Shown here: positions 1 through 9,608 of the stretch, in pieces
Position numbering within the stretch: the first letter of the stretch is position 1
Layout: every line of letters begins with the position of its first letter
Assembly: GCA_016284875.1 (NCBI GenBank)
Contig: JAEEPS010000020.1
Coordinates: forward strand, 1 to 44,326
Direction of reading: 5' to 3'
DNA: 44,326 nt
Source of the DNA: Salinivirgaceae bacterium
GTDB taxonomy: Bacteria; Bacteroidota; Bacteroidia; Bacteroidales; SZUA-534
Made by a program: the position numbers and the translations under genes
The notes under the pieces: model-generated
Seen by the model: only the letters and a program-made list of their open reading frames with translations
Database searches by the model: none
What the model was told of the DNA's origin: nothing

Positions 1-1498
1 TCACCTTGATGAGCGGATTGGCATGTTCGAGCATCCAACTTACAGTGGCGTGGCCTGCTTCGTGGTAAGCGATAGTCTTCTTCTCTTCAGCCGAGATTAT
101 CTTGTTCTTCTTCTCGAGTCCGCCCACAATGCGGTCGATGGCATCGAGAAAATCTTGTTTTTCAACTTTCTGCTTGTCGTGACGGGCTGCGATGAGCGCG
201 GCTTCGTTGCAGACGTTGGCAATGTCGGCACCCGAGAAGCCCGGTGTCTGCTTTGCAAGCGATTCTGCTGTGACGTCTGATGCCAGTTTGGTGAGCGGAC
301 GCAGGTGCACTTTGAAAATGTCGGTGCGCTCGTTTAGGTCGGGCAGTTCGACGTGAATCTGACGGTCGAAGCGGCCAGCACGCATAAGGGCACGGTCCAG
401 AATGTCGGCGCGGTTGGTGGCTGCCAGAATGATGACACCGCTGTTGGTGCCGAAGCCGTCCATCTCAGTAAGCAACTGATTAAGAGTGTTTTCACGTTCA
501 TCGTTGGCGCCCCAGTTGGGGTTCTTGCCACGGGCGCGGCCAATGGCGTCAATCTCGTCGATGAAGATGATGCACGGCGCTTTCTCTTTGGCCTGCTTGA
601 ACAGGTCGCGCACACGCGATGCGCCAACGCCCACAAACATCTCAACAAAATCGGAACCCGACAGCGAGAAGAACGGCACGTGCGCTTCACCAGCCACGGC
701 TTTGGCCAGCAGCGTCTTGCCTGTTCCCGGGGGGCCTACAAGCAGGGCGCCCTTTGGAATCTTACCGCCAAGTTGTGTGTATTTTTGCGGATTCTTCAGA
801 AAATCAACAATTTCCTTAATCTCAACCTTTGCTTCTTCAAGTCCGGCCACATCTTTGAAATCGACCTTGATTTCCGATGTGTCCTTGTCGAACATCTTTG
901 CGCGCGACTTGCCGATGTTGAAAATCTGACCACCAGCGCCGCCAGCACCACCGGCCATCCGGCGGAAAATGAAAATCCATACACCAATCAGCAGCAACGG
1001 GAAGATTATCCAGTTGAAGATGGTGTTCATGTTGTTCTGACGAGTCTCGTAACTAACGGGCACCTGCTCATTGGGGGCATAGTCTTTGGTTGCGTCTTCG
1101 AGTTTCTTCTCGAACATCTCAACCGATCCTATCGTAAAGAAATACTGCGGATTGTAGGCGCCCGGCTTTTGCTTTGCGGCATCGGCGTAGCGTGCTTCGT
1201 TCAGTTTTTCGGGCTTGATGTAAACTTCAGCCTTCTCTTTGTTGACAACCACAATGCGGCTGACATCGTGATGGCTAAGCATCTCATTCTCGAACCGCGG
1301 CCATTGAATTTCGATTGTCTCGCCACCCATCGGCGACATGAACATGAAGCCCAGCAGCACAATGGCAATTATGCCGTATATCCAATTCATGTTGAATTTC
1401 GGTGCCTTCTTGCCAAGCGGTTGGAAATCGGGTTGTTTGCCCTGCTTTTTCGGCTCTTCCTGCGCGGTTTGTTTTTCTTCTTTAACTTCGTTATCCAT
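1..1498 (-). CDS. ftsH: ATP-dependent zinc metalloprotease FtsH (C-terminus off the window)
   Basis: FtsH is the membrane-anchored AAA+ protease that unfolds and degrades short-lived cytosolic proteins and misassembled membrane proteins. Read from the ATG at 1498, the visible 499 codons show a polar N-terminus, a membrane segment near residues 38-54, a periplasmic loop and a second membrane segment near 157-180. The AAA domain follows, with Walker A GPPGTGKT at 255-262 and Walker B around IDEID at 313-317, then the second region of homology with its conserved arginines. The zinc-binding HEAGH motif lies at 479-483, close to the window edge. About 150-200 C-terminal residues, including the third zinc ligand, are outside the window. 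It sits 6 bp downstream of rsfS on the same strand, so the two are almost certainly cotranscribed. The family call is secure. Confidence 0.97.
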   Translation of the reverse strand, partial: MDNEVKEEKQTAQEEPKKQGKQPDFQPLGKKAPKFNMNWIYGIIAIVLLGFMFMSPMGGETIEIQWPRFENEMLSHHDVSRIVVVNKEKAEVYIKPEKLNEARYADAAKQKPGAYNPQYFFTIGSVEMFEKKLEDATKDYAPNEQVPVSYETRQNNMNTIFNWIIFPLLLIGVWIFIFRRMAGGAGGAGGQIFNIGKSRAKMFDKDTSEIKVDFKDVAGLEEAKVEIKEIVDFLKNPQKYTQLGGKIPKGALLVGPPGTGKTLLAKAVAGEAHVPFFSLSGSDFVEMFVGVGASRVRDLFKQAKEKAPCIIFIDEIDAIGRARGKNPNWGANDERENTLNQLLTEMDGFGTNSGVIILAATNRADILDRALMRAGRFDRQIHVELPDLNERTDIFKVHLRPLTKLASDVTAESLAKQTPGFSGADIANVCNEAALIAARHDKQKVEKQDFLDAIDRIVGGLEKKNKIISAEEKKTIAYHEAGHATVSWMLEHANPLIKV

Positions 1499-1504
1499 GG
1501 TGGA

Positions 1505-1873
1505 TTAGTCTTCGTTTTCAATAATCTCTTTTTTGGCGTCGGCCCACAAGTCTTCGATGTTGTAGAAATGACGGATTTCTTCTTGGAAGATGTGCACCAC
1601 AATGCCGCCGTAGTCCATCAGAATCCACTGCGCATTCTGCTGACCTTCAACGTGAAGCGGATGCTCGCCCGTCTCGGTGCGCGAGAAACGCTCAACATGG
1701 TCGGCCAGTGCATCGACCTGCGAACTCGAATGTCCATGACAGATAATGTAGTAATCGGCGATAGCCTGTTCTGTCGCTGTCAGGTCTATCACAACAATGT
1801 CGCGGCCTTTTTTCTGCTTAATTGCCTCAACAATAGCATCTTTAAGACCTAAATCGTGCTTTGCTTTTGCCAT
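1505..1873 (-). CDS. rsfS: Ribosomal silencing factor RsfS (YbeB/Iojap family)
   Basis: RsfS binds ribosomal protein uL14 on the large subunit and blocks subunit joining when nutrients are scarce. The 122-residue protein has the length and core pattern of the family: a hydrophobic strand ending in a DLT-type motif near 30-34, the YYIICHG strand, a helix rich in D and E, then the WILMDYGGIVVHIF strand pair near 82-96, which is the family hallmark. It is the first gene of the rsfS-ftsH pair and its stop lies 6 bp from the ftsH start. A TACATTTG -7-like element 20 bp upstream of the ATG fits transcription from just ahead of this gene. Confidence 0.95.
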   Translation of the reverse strand: MAKAKHDLGLKDAIVEAIKQKKGRDIVVIDLTATEQAIADYYIICHGHSSSQVDALADHVERFSRTETGEHPLHVEGQQNAQWILMDYGGIVVHIFQEEIRHFYNIEDLWADAKKEIIENED

Positions 1874-1892
1874 TCAAAATCAAATAAGACTG

Positions 1893-1900
1893 CAAATGTA
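1893..1900 (-). promoter_or_regulatory. Candidate Bacteroidota -7 element for rsfS-ftsH
   Basis: On the minus strand this reads TACATTTG, matching the Bacteroides-type TAnnTTTG -7 consensus, about 20 bp upstream of the rsfS start. No convincing TTTG -33 element is seen at the expected spacing, so the call rests on one box and its position. Confidence 0.35.
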
Positions 1901-2106
1901 AATTTTTATGGCGAATGCTAAAGAAAAGTTTTGTCGATAATGGCTAATTGAGGATAGTTAGAAAGTTATGGAATTGGATTGTTGATGTTTGTGAAAGTCA
2001 AAAATTTCAATCTAACTAATCTAACAATCCAAATTTTCGCTAATATTATCATCACCTAAATTAAAAAGTAAGGTGTATTTCATATTAAACTGATAAACAA
2101 ACAATT

Positions 2107-2760
2107 ATGGTTATAAATCTTGGCACACAAAGCAGCATTCTGAACCAATATATGGCAGAATTGCGCGACAGCAACATTCAGAAAGACAGCATGCGTTTCC
2201 GCAGAAATTTGGAGCGCATAGGTCAGATTTTCGCTTACGAGATAAGCAAACAACTTGAATACAAGCAAACCGAAGTTATTACGCCGCTGGGTGTGGCGCA
2301 GGTTCCGCAATTGGCCGCACAGCCGGTGATTGCCAGCGTGCTGCGTGCCGGTCTGCCCATTCACGAAGGCTTTTTGAGCGTGTTCGACAAGGCAGAGAAC
2401 GCCTTCATTTCGGCTTGCCGCAAATATGAGAAGGACGGCTGCACTTTCCATATCAGTTTCGACCACATTGCAGGGCCTTCAACCGATGGAAAAACCTTGA
2501 TTCTAGTCGACCCGATGCAAGCCAGCGGTGCATCAATGGTTTTGGCCTATCAGGCACTGCTGAAAAAAGGCACACCAGTACACACTCATATAGTGTCAGT
2601 CATTTCGAGCCGCGAAGGCCTTGATTATCTGCAACGTAACGTCGCTGGACACCCTGTCACAATCTGGACCGGCGCCATCGACGAGGAACTGACTGCAAAA
2701 TCATATATTGTTCCTGGCCTTGGCGATGCAGGCGATTTGTGTTTTGGAGAGAAGGAATGA
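2107..2760 (+). CDS. upp: Uracil phosphoribosyltransferase
   Basis: The enzyme converts uracil and PRPP to UMP plus pyrophosphate (pyrimidine salvage, cytosol). The 217-residue length is normal. Visible features are the N-terminal SSILNQY segment and RFRRNLERIG (31-40) typical of Bacteroidota UPRTs, the LRAGLP flexible-loop region (79-84), the PRPP-binding loop DPMQASGAS around 135-143, and the uracil-binding C-terminus YIVPGLGDAGDL. The PRPP loop differs from the usual DPMLATGGS pattern at three positions, but the acidic residue and small residues expected for phosphate contact remain. It stands alone on the plus strand, diverging from rsfS across a 233-bp gap; the next gene starts 155 bp downstream. 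Confidence 0.95.
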   Translation: MVINLGTQSSILNQYMAELRDSNIQKDSMRFRRNLERIGQIFAYEISKQLEYKQTEVITPLGVAQVPQLAAQPVIASVLRAGLPIHEGFLSVFDKAENAFISACRKYEKDGCTFHISFDHIAGPSTDGKTLILVDPMQASGASMVLAYQALLKKGTPVHTHIVSVISSREGLDYLQRNVAGHPVTIWTGAIDEELTAKSYIVPGLGDAGDLCFGEKE

Positions 2761-2915
2761 GATAATGTTTAGAGGTTAAGAAGTTTAGAAGGTTTAGAGA
2801 GTAGAGGAGGTTTAGATTCAAAACAGCGAAACGCTCAACATTCTCAACAAGTCTCAACCATCTTATGCCTATTCAACTAATTACTTGTACCTTGTACCTT
2901 ATAACTTGTAACTAA
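2761..2915. repeat. Low-complexity intergenic spacer with degenerate short repeats
   Basis: The spacer between upp and the YciO-family gene contains several degenerate GTTTAGA-type units (about 2767-2815) and then CTTGTACCTTGTACC-type units (about 2882-2912). No open frame, stem-loop terminator or promoter box stands out. A similar run of AAGTTTTT units lies at 32481-32530, so this looks like a recurrent kind of intergenic sequence in this genome. Confidence 0.5.
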
Positions 2916-3530
2916 ATGCTAATCAAAATCTACTCCGAGAACCCGAACCCGCGCGAAGTGAAAAAGATTGTCGAAATCATCGACAACGGCGGACTTGTTA
3001 TCTATCCAACTGATACTATATATGGTGTGGGTTGCGATATGATGCAGCCTAAAGCCGTGGCGCGACTCGCCAAACTTCAGGGGCTGGACATGGACAAAGC
3101 ATATTTCTCGTTTATTTTCAATGATTTAAGCCAGATATCGGAATATACCAAGCCGCTGTCGAATTCGGCTTTCCGACTATTGAAGCATAATGTGCCAGGG
3201 CCCTTCACTTTCATTTTTGAGGCAAACAACAACATACCGAAACTCTTCAAAACGCGCCGCAAAACAGTGGGCATCCGCGTGCCCGACAACAATATCATCC
3301 GCAGCATTGTGGCCGAACTGGGGCGCCCGTTGCTGTCGTCGTCGGTGCATGATGATGAAGACGAAGTAACCGAATACATCACTGACCCCGAACTTATTCA
3401 CGAGCGCTACGGCAATTTGGTTGACGTGGTTATTGACGGCGGATATGGAGATAATCAGCCATCTACGGTCATCGACTGCACAACCGATGAATTTGAAATT
3501 ATCCGCGAAGGAAAAGGCGAACTAGATTGA
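2916..3530 (+). CDS. yciO: YciO/Sua5/YrdC-family L-threonylcarbamoyladenylate synthase-like protein
   Basis: Members of this family bind ATP and L-threonine in the YrdC fold; TsaC/Sua5 make threonylcarbamoyl-AMP for tRNA t6A, while the role of YciO is less certain. The 204-residue protein has YPTDTIYGVG near 30-39, the FRLLKHNVPGPFTFI segment near 86-100, RKTVGIRVPDN near 115-125, and a C-terminal STVIDCT...REGKGELD tail. Length and tail resemble E. coli YciO more than TsaC. It begins a plus-strand pair with the prolyl oligopeptidase 49 bp downstream. Family membership is clear; whether it is the t6A enzyme of this organism cannot be decided from the sequence. Confidence 0.88.
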   Translation: MLIKIYSENPNPREVKKIVEIIDNGGLVIYPTDTIYGVGCDMMQPKAVARLAKLQGLDMDKAYFSFIFNDLSQISEYTKPLSNSAFRLLKHNVPGPFTFIFEANNNIPKLFKTRRKTVGIRVPDNNIIRSIVAELGRPLLSSSVHDDEDEVTEYITDPELIHERYGNLVDVVIDGGYGDNQPSTVIDCTTDEFEIIREGKGELD

Positions 3531-3579
3531 CAACTGCACGGAAATCGTTGCATTTTCGTGACATAAAAAAATAAAAACA

Positions 3580-5685
3580 ATGCAAAAATTCTTTACCGCA
3601 GCCCTGCTGATGCTGATGGCATCGGGTTGCCAACAAACAAAAATCAATTATCCGATGACAAAAAAAGTTGATACTGTTGACGTTTACTTCGGTCAGCAGG
3701 TGGCCGACCCTTACCGTTGGCTCGAAGATGACAATTCTGACGAAACTGCTCAATGGGTAGCCGAACAGAACAAACTGACTTTCGGCTATTTAGAGAAGAT
3801 TCCATTTCGCGAGCAAGTGAAAAACCGATTGGAGCAAATCTATAATTATCAGAAAATCACGCGACCACGAAAATGGTCGGGGCACTATTTCTGGTACCAA
3901 AAAGACGGTATGCAGAATCAGTACGTGCTGTACTACAGCGACACGCTTGACGGCGAAGGCGCGGTGTTGCTCGACCCGAACAAATTGTCGGATGACGGCA
4001 CAGCCGCTCTCTCAACAGTTTCGGTGTCGCACGACGGCCGCTATCTGGGTTACGGAATCGCACGTGCAGGTTCTGACTGGAACGAACTGTATGTCAAAGA
4101 GATTGCCTCAGGCAAAACACTCGACGACCATATCCAATGGGTGAAATTCTCGGGAATTGCCTGGTACAAAGATGGTTTCTTCTACTCGCGCTTCCCCGAG
4201 CCTGCCGATGGCAACGCCCTTACCGAATCGAACGAAAACAGCAAGATTTACTATCACAAAATTGGCGATAGCCAAAAAGATGACAAACTTGTTTACGAAG
4301 ACACACAGCACCCCGAATGGATGTTCTCGGCAAGTGTTTCGGAGGACGAATCGACGTTGGTAATATATGTGTCAGAGTCCACTTCCGGAAACGCCTTGTA
4401 TATCAAAGACTTGAAGCACAACAGCCCGATAAGACACATTGTTGACGGTTTTGAAAACAATTGTGTGGTTATTGACAATATCAACGATAAGTTATTGGTT
4501 CTGACCGACTTGGGCGCGCCAAAATACAGGCTTGTGCTCATCGACCCGGAAAAACCCGAAAGTAAAAACTGGACCGAGGTGATTCCGGAGAAGGAAAACG
4601 TGCTTGCATCGGTCAGCGTGAAGGTAGGAAAACTGATTGTTGAATACACAAAAGACGCCCAGAGCCATTACGAGGTTTATTCGCTCGAAGGCAAGTATCT
4701 GCACGATGTTGATTTGCCGCAAATAGGCACGGCGTACGGCTTCGACGATGACAAGGACGAAAACATCACATTCTATGCGATTGAAACATTCACCTCACCA
4801 TCGACCATCTACAAATACGATGTAAACACCAATAAGTCGGAACTTTACCGCCAAACCGACATCGATTTCGATGGTAGCGTTTTTGTCACAAAACAGGTGT
4901 TTTACACAAGCAAGGATGGCACTCGCATCCCAATGTTCATTGTTCATAAAAAAGATATCAAACTCGATGGCAGCAACAAAGTGTGGATGTACGGCTACGG
5001 CGGTTTCAACATCACGCTGACGCCCGAATTTGGCACGCAACAGGCTGTCTGGCTTGAGCAAGGCGGAATCTACTGCCAAATGAATCTGCGCGGCGGTGGC
5101 GAGTATGGCGAGGATTGGCACCGCGCTGGAACTCTGATGCAGAAGCAAAACGTGTTCGACGATTGCATTGCGGCGGCCGAATATATGATTGCCGAGGGCT
5201 ACACCACGGCCGGAAACATTGTGCTGCAAGGCGGCTCGAACGGCGGCTTGCTGGTGGGTGCGGTTGTCAACCAACGGCCCGACTTGTACGGCGTTTCGCT
5301 GCCATCGGTTGGAGTTATGGATATGCTTCGTTATCACAAATTTACCATCGGGCGCCATTGGGCAACCGACTACGGCACAAGCGAGGACAGTTTGCAAATG
5401 TTCCAATATCTGATTGGCTACTCACCGCTGCACACCATCGCCGACAAGACCTACCCCGCAACGCTTGTAACCACCGGCGACCACGACGACCGAGTTGTTC
5501 CGGCTCACTCGTTCAAATTTGCCGCCACACTGCAGGAGCATCAGCAGGGCGCGGCTCCAATTCTTATCCGCATTGAGACCAATGCTGGCCACGGCGCGGG
5601 TAAGCCAACATCGAAATGGATTGAGGAAAACGCTGACGAACTGGCATTTACGTTCTACAATTTGGGAATTACGCCGAAATATTGA
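3580..5685 (+). CDS. Prolyl oligopeptidase, S9A family, lipoprotein
   Basis: This is a serine peptidase that cleaves short peptides after proline. The first 17 residues form a lipoprotein signal ending in ASGC, so the mature protein is probably lipid-anchored in the envelope. An N-terminal seven-bladed propeller region (about 70-420) is followed by the alpha/beta hydrolase domain, beginning near YGGFNI. The catalytic triad is visible: Ser553 in GGSNGG, Asp637 in HDDRVVP and His671 in NAGHGAG. The positions nearly match porcine prolyl oligopeptidase, and the 701-residue length is typical. It follows the YciO-family gene by 49 bp and ends at a strong bidirectional terminator, where it converges with the DUF4249 gene. 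Confidence 0.95.
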   Translation: MQKFFTAALLMLMASGCQQTKINYPMTKKVDTVDVYFGQQVADPYRWLEDDNSDETAQWVAEQNKLTFGYLEKIPFREQVKNRLEQIYNYQKITRPRKWSGHYFWYQKDGMQNQYVLYYSDTLDGEGAVLLDPNKLSDDGTAALSTVSVSHDGRYLGYGIARAGSDWNELYVKEIASGKTLDDHIQWVKFSGIAWYKDGFFYSRFPEPADGNALTESNENSKIYYHKIGDSQKDDKLVYEDTQHPEWMFSASVSEDESTLVIYVSESTSGNALYIKDLKHNSPIRHIVDGFENNCVVIDNINDKLLVLTDLGAPKYRLVLIDPEKPESKNWTEVIPEKENVLASVSVKVGKLIVEYTKDAQSHYEVYSLEGKYLHDVDLPQIGTAYGFDDDKDENITFYAIETFTSPSTIYKYDVNTNKSELYRQTDIDFDGSVFVTKQVFYTSKDGTRIPMFIVHKKDIKLDGSNKVWMYGYGGFNITLTPEFGTQQAVWLEQGGIYCQMNLRGGGEYGEDWHRAGTLMQKQNVFDDCIAAAEYMIAEGYTTAGNIVLQGGSNGGLLVGAVVNQRPDLYGVSLPSVGVMDMLRYHKFTIGRHWATDYGTSEDSLQMFQYLIGYSPLHTIADKTYPATLVTTGDHDDRVVPAHSFKFAATLQEHQQGAAPILIRIETNAGHGAGKPTSKWIEENADELAFTFYNLGITPKY

Positions 5686-5727
5686 AGGATTGAAGGATTG
5701 ATAGGTATCAGAATAAATGCGTAAAAT

Positions 5728-5757
5728 AAAAATGCGAGCCGTATGGTTCGCATTTTT
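5728..5757. terminator. Bidirectional intrinsic terminator between convergent genes
   Basis: A 13-bp stem (5728-5740 with 5745-5757, one G-T wobble) with a GTAT loop is flanked by A-run and T-run on the two sides. It would serve both the prolyl oligopeptidase gene on the plus strand and the DUF4249 operon on the minus strand. Confidence 0.85.
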
Positions 5758-5814
5758 TATTCTATCATTCAGTTAATCAGTTTATCATCACTGCCGTGTG
5801 GCTGTTTTTTCCAC

Positions 5815-7098
5815 TCACTTGTATATGGTGTCGTAGAATGGTGGCCTGTAGTTATCCAAAATAGGAACTTTGACAATGGTTGTTGTTGTTACGCAGAAGT
5901 TTCCGCTGCCGCCGTGCACGTTTGTCGGTATTTTCATTGCGCCCGAAAGGTTGCTCATCTCGTCGTAACTCGATGATGTAATGGCGTTCATGGCGCGCAG
6001 ATAGTAGTATTGCTGCTCTGAGATGCTCTGCAACTTCACGGTCAGGTGCCAGTTGTAGTAATCGCCAACCATATTGAGTTCCTCATCGGTGAAAAGGTCG
6101 TCGTACGGCGGGCGGTTTATGTTGTCGGGAATCATGCCGTTGCACCAAACAGTTGCCGTGAGCCGTGCCGTTGAGTTGCTGAACAGGTTATCGGAAAAGA
6201 CGCGGAAGGTGTTCTCAACATCGGTAATCAGCGCATCTAAATCGGTGCTTTCACCACTCGACTGCGGCTCGCCTTCCGACAGAATCAGGTTGCCGCGGTA
6301 GCTGTAATCCTCGTAGCCGCTCCAACCATCGAACAAATCGCTGGCAAGGTAAAAAACCTCGACTGTATCATCGAATTCGTTGAAAACAGGGTGGTTCAGA
6401 TTTTTGCGGGCGTAATCCATAATCTCGTTCTTGCTGTGCAGGTCCAATTCTTCGGGGAATAGCATTGTAAAACTTTTGTTTTCAACGTAATAATTTGAAT
6501 AGATAGCCATTCGGTAGTAATTGGCATCGGCGCTGATGTCGTCGAAACGGACATCGAGACTTACGCGGTCGTGGTCTTCGAGCAAAGCGCCAATCTCCTT
6601 CATTGTGCGGTGTGTGTAGGTGTGGCTCACGGCGGGGTTCTCAATTTTCTGCGGAGCAACGTCTTCGGCCCAAACGTGCTGGCTGCCGCTGTAAACATCA
6701 ACACGCACCTTGTCGCCAACATTGAACTTGCTGGTGAGCATATAAGTGCCAAAAATGGTGTCGGTGCAGATACCCGATTTTTCAATCCACATCCAACCCC
6801 AATCGTCATCGTACACCTCTTCTTGCCAACGGGCTTTGTATGTTATTTTGTAACAATCGGTTACGGTTTCAACCAGATTGCCGTTGACGCTCAATTCGAT
6901 GCGAGCGTTCGGCACGGGCACGGGCTTGGTGCGCGATGTGAGCGAAACATGCACAAAATTGGTATCGGAATCGGTTATCAGAAAAGCGTTGAGGCAGAGC
7001 ACGCCTTCAAGGTTTTCGAGGTCGGCATCGATGTTGTGTTCACACGATTGAAAGAGCAATATTGCGGCAGCGGATAATATGAAAAGAATGCGTTTCAT
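5815..7098 (-). CDS. DUF4249 family lipoprotein
   Basis: This 427-residue protein starts with a lipoprotein signal ending in FQSC (Cys19), followed by an Ig-like beta-rich region (LEGVLCLNAFLI..., with a VHVSLTSR strand) and a long C-terminal region rich in Y, N and D. The pattern is that of DUF4249, a Bacteroidota family nearly always encoded next to a TonB-dependent receptor. That is the case here: the receptor ends 5 bp upstream. The role is unknown; by analogy with SusD-like partners it may be a surface or periplasmic accessory of the receptor, which is inference. It is the last gene of the operon and ends at the shared terminator. Confidence 0.85.
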   Translation of the reverse strand: MKRILFILSAAAILLFQSCEHNIDADLENLEGVLCLNAFLITDSDTNFVHVSLTSRTKPVPVPNARIELSVNGNLVETVTDCYKITYKARWQEEVYDDDWGWMWIEKSGICTDTIFGTYMLTSKFNVGDKVRVDVYSGSQHVWAEDVAPQKIENPAVSHTYTHRTMKEIGALLEDHDRVSLDVRFDDISADANYYRMAIYSNYYVENKSFTMLFPEELDLHSKNEIMDYARKNLNHPVFNEFDDTVEVFYLASDLFDGWSGYEDYSYRGNLILSEGEPQSSGESTDLDALITDVENTFRVFSDNLFSNSTARLTATVWCNGMIPDNINRPPYDDLFTDEELNMVGDYYNWHLTVKLQSISEQQYYYLRAMNAITSSSYDEMSNLSGAMKIPTNVHGGSGNFCVTTTTIVKVPILDNYRPPFYDTIYK

Positions 7099-7103
7099 CG
7101 GTT

Positions 7104-9560
7104 TTAGAATTTATAAGTTAGTGTGCATGAAGGAATTAGCGGCAAAATGGTCAGTTTTTTTATGCGTAGTCGCCGCGGACCGCCATAGTTGCCGTAATCG
7201 TCGGCTTCGGTGGCGTAAACCATTGTGGGGTTCATGTGGTTGTAGAGGTTGTAAACCGATATGTTGAAGATGCGCTCGCAGCGTTTCTTCTGCTTGTGGA
7301 AATCGACGCCGGCGCAGAGCGTGTGGCTGCACGGCAGACGATAGTTGTTGCGCCCCGGCACGTACGACACTTTTGAGTCGCGGACATTGCTGCCCAAATT
7401 GTAAGGGCTTTCCGGAATTCCGCCGAATTCCAGATAATTGTCGGGCTCGACAAACTGCTGGTAAGTGTCGGTGAGCGTGGCGGCAGCACCGCTTTGGAAC
7501 GACCACGAAACATCGATAAAAATATGGTCGTTGTACTTCCAGTTGACCACAAGATTCAGGTTGTGGCGGCGGTCGTAGGTGAAGGGGAAACGCTCGCCAT
7601 CGTTCACGCCCGATGCACGGCTGAACTTGCGGTCGGTTTTCGAGAGCGTGTACGATACAAGGCCGGTGATGTCGCCTTCGGTTTTCTGCGCCATAAACTC
7701 AATGCCCTTCGACTCGCCTTGCCCGGCGGCCACAAGTTTTTCCCACGAGCCCGAAAAGCCGGCGAAACTCATTCCGTCTTTATATTCCAAAACATTGTCG
7801 CTCAGCTTGTAATAGCCCTCGACCGAGAATTCCCAGCCGTCGATTTTTGTGTAGGCGCCCAAGCTGTACTGGTTGGCCACTTCGGGTTCCAAAGTCTCGG
7901 TAATGGGCACCCAAAGGTCGGTTGGCATTGCCAGTGGCGACGAAGTGAGCAGGTGAACGCACTGCGTCATTCGCGAATATGAAGCCTTAAGTGTCAGAAA
8001 ATCAGTAGGGTCGTATTTGAGCGATACACGCGGTTGCAAATTGTGGTATGTCTTGCTTGACAGATTGAAAATAGTGTGCGCCACACCAAGGTTAAGATTC
8101 AGATTGTCAGCAATTTTCCAATCGTCGTCAACGTAAACCGATAATTCGTTGGCAAACGCCGCCTTGCCTTTCGAGGTGGCGCTGGTGTCGGCTTGTATCT
8201 TGTCGTCGTCCTTCGCTTTATACGATGAGTGCGTGGTTTCGGGCTCAAAGTTGTGGCGGATGTAATTGGCGCCAAACTTTATGGTGTGAGCCGGCGTAGG
8301 CAGATAATCGAAATCGATAATTGCGCCAATGTCCTTAATTTCAGAGTTATAGTCGGAGCTCGACTTGTCGGTTGATTCTTTTACTTGTGCTTTGGAATTT
8401 TTGTCTTGATACAGATAATCGTCGTACGACGCCATTCGCATTTTGTAGTGGTTGAAGTTGACGGTGGTGTTGGCAAACAACCGCGATGAGAAAACGTGAT
8501 TCCACCGCAACGACGGAATGAAATTGCGCCAACGCAGGTCGGTGCCGTAGTCGTTTATAGTGCGGTGAGAATATTCGTTGAAGTCGTCGTGGCAGTCGTT
8601 TTTGAACTTGTCGAGACCGTTGTAGAGAGAGAAATAAACGCGGTCGGCATCAGAGAATTTGTGATTGAGTTTCAGGTTGATATCGTAAAACCAGTAGTTG
8701 ATTTTCAAATCATCGTCAAGGAAAGGCTGTATCAGCGCGCCGGCGTAGGTTGTGCGCCCCGACAGGCTGAACGATGTCCGGCCTTCGCTTATCGGGCCTT
8801 CGACATTGAACCTCGACGTGAGCAATCCCACCGACACCGAGCCGTGGTAGTTGTTCATATCGCCGTCTTTGGTGCGCACGTCGATGACCGACGATGTGCG
8901 GCCGTTGTAGCGCGCCGGAAACGATGATTTATAGAAAGTTACCTTCTTCACGGCTTCGGGTGTGAACACCGAGAAAAAGCCGAACAGGTGGTCGATTTTG
9001 TAAACCGTGGCACCATCGAGCAGGATAAGATTTTCGTCGCCGTTGCCGCCCCGCACGTAGAGCGTTGATGCGCCGCCCACGCCCTGCTGCACGCCGGGTG
9101 TGAGTTGGATGGTTCGCAGAACATCAGTCTCGCCCAGCAGCGACGGCGTGTGCTCAATCAGTTTCACCGGAATGTCGATGCTGCCCATTTTTGTTGATTC
9201 GATGCCGCTTTCGCGACTTTTGCCCACAACCACCACCTCTTCAAGCTCGTTGTCGCCCGACAAGCTGATGTTGATGGCCGTGTCGCGCCGCAGTTGCAGG
9301 TCGATGGTCTGGCGGTTGTAGCCCACATACGAGAACGTGAGCCGGTGCTGTCCCGCTGGAAGCGTGAGCGAGTAGAATCCGAAGTTGTTCGATGCCGTGC
9401 CGTGGCCGCTGCTCTCGTCAACCACAGTTGCCCCGATAATGGTTTCGGCCGATTTGCCATCAGTAATATATCCGCTGACGGTTATTCTGTTTTGCGCCAG
9501 CACATTGCCGCAACACAGCGCAAAGCCAATGGCGGCGGAAAAAAGTTTGGTTAGTTTCAT
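7104..9560 (-). CDS. TonB-dependent receptor with carboxypeptidase-like regulatory N-domain
   Basis: This is an outer-membrane gated channel that imports a ligand using energy from TonB. The 818 residues comprise a signal peptide (about 1-22, ending VLA-QN), a CarboxypepD_reg-like beta domain (about 25-105), a plug domain (about 120-225, with RGGNGDENLILLDGA), and a long beta-barrel ending in the aromatic residue typical of outer-membrane proteins (LTYKF). There is no STN domain. The plug contains LGETDVLRTIQ, a sequence also seen in variant form in the receptor at 35068-37599, so the two are subfamily paralogues. It lies between a tandem lipoprotein pair (48 bp upstream) and DUF4249 (5 bp downstream). 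The substrate cannot be read from sequence. Confidence 0.93.
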   Translation of the reverse strand: MKLTKLFSAAIGFALCCGNVLAQNRITVSGYITDGKSAETIIGATVVDESSGHGTASNNFGFYSLTLPAGQHRLTFSYVGYNRQTIDLQLRRDTAINISLSGDNELEEVVVVGKSRESGIESTKMGSIDIPVKLIEHTPSLLGETDVLRTIQLTPGVQQGVGGASTLYVRGGNGDENLILLDGATVYKIDHLFGFFSVFTPEAVKKVTFYKSSFPARYNGRTSSVIDVRTKDGDMNNYHGSVSVGLLTSRFNVEGPISEGRTSFSLSGRTTYAGALIQPFLDDDLKINYWFYDINLKLNHKFSDADRVYFSLYNGLDKFKNDCHDDFNEYSHRTINDYGTDLRWRNFIPSLRWNHVFSSRLFANTTVNFNHYKMRMASYDDYLYQDKNSKAQVKESTDKSSSDYNSEIKDIGAIIDFDYLPTPAHTIKFGANYIRHNFEPETTHSSYKAKDDDKIQADTSATSKGKAAFANELSVYVDDDWKIADNLNLNLGVAHTIFNLSSKTYHNLQPRVSLKYDPTDFLTLKASYSRMTQCVHLLTSSPLAMPTDLWVPITETLEPEVANQYSLGAYTKIDGWEFSVEGYYKLSDNVLEYKDGMSFAGFSGSWEKLVAAGQGESKGIEFMAQKTEGDITGLVSYTLSKTDRKFSRASGVNDGERFPFTYDRRHNLNLVVNWKYNDHIFIDVSWSFQSGAAATLTDTYQQFVEPDNYLEFGGIPESPYNLGSNVRDSKVSYVPGRNNYRLPCSHTLCAGVDFHKQKKRCERIFNISVYNLYNHMNPTMVYATEADDYGNYGGPRRLRIKKLTILPLIPSCTLTYKF

Positions 9561-9608
9561 TGATTATTTATTTGGTGAATCGTATATTCGGTTATCCGAT
9601 TCAACTGA

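Noticed and set aside
353..1852. Long plus-strand open frame of 499 codons
   Set aside because: It lies opposite ftsH and rsfS, both of which have unmistakable motifs on the minus strand; its translation shows no domain.
4795..5406. Minus-strand frame within the prolyl oligopeptidase gene
   Set aside because: It is antisense to the catalytic domain, whose triad is conserved on the plus strand.
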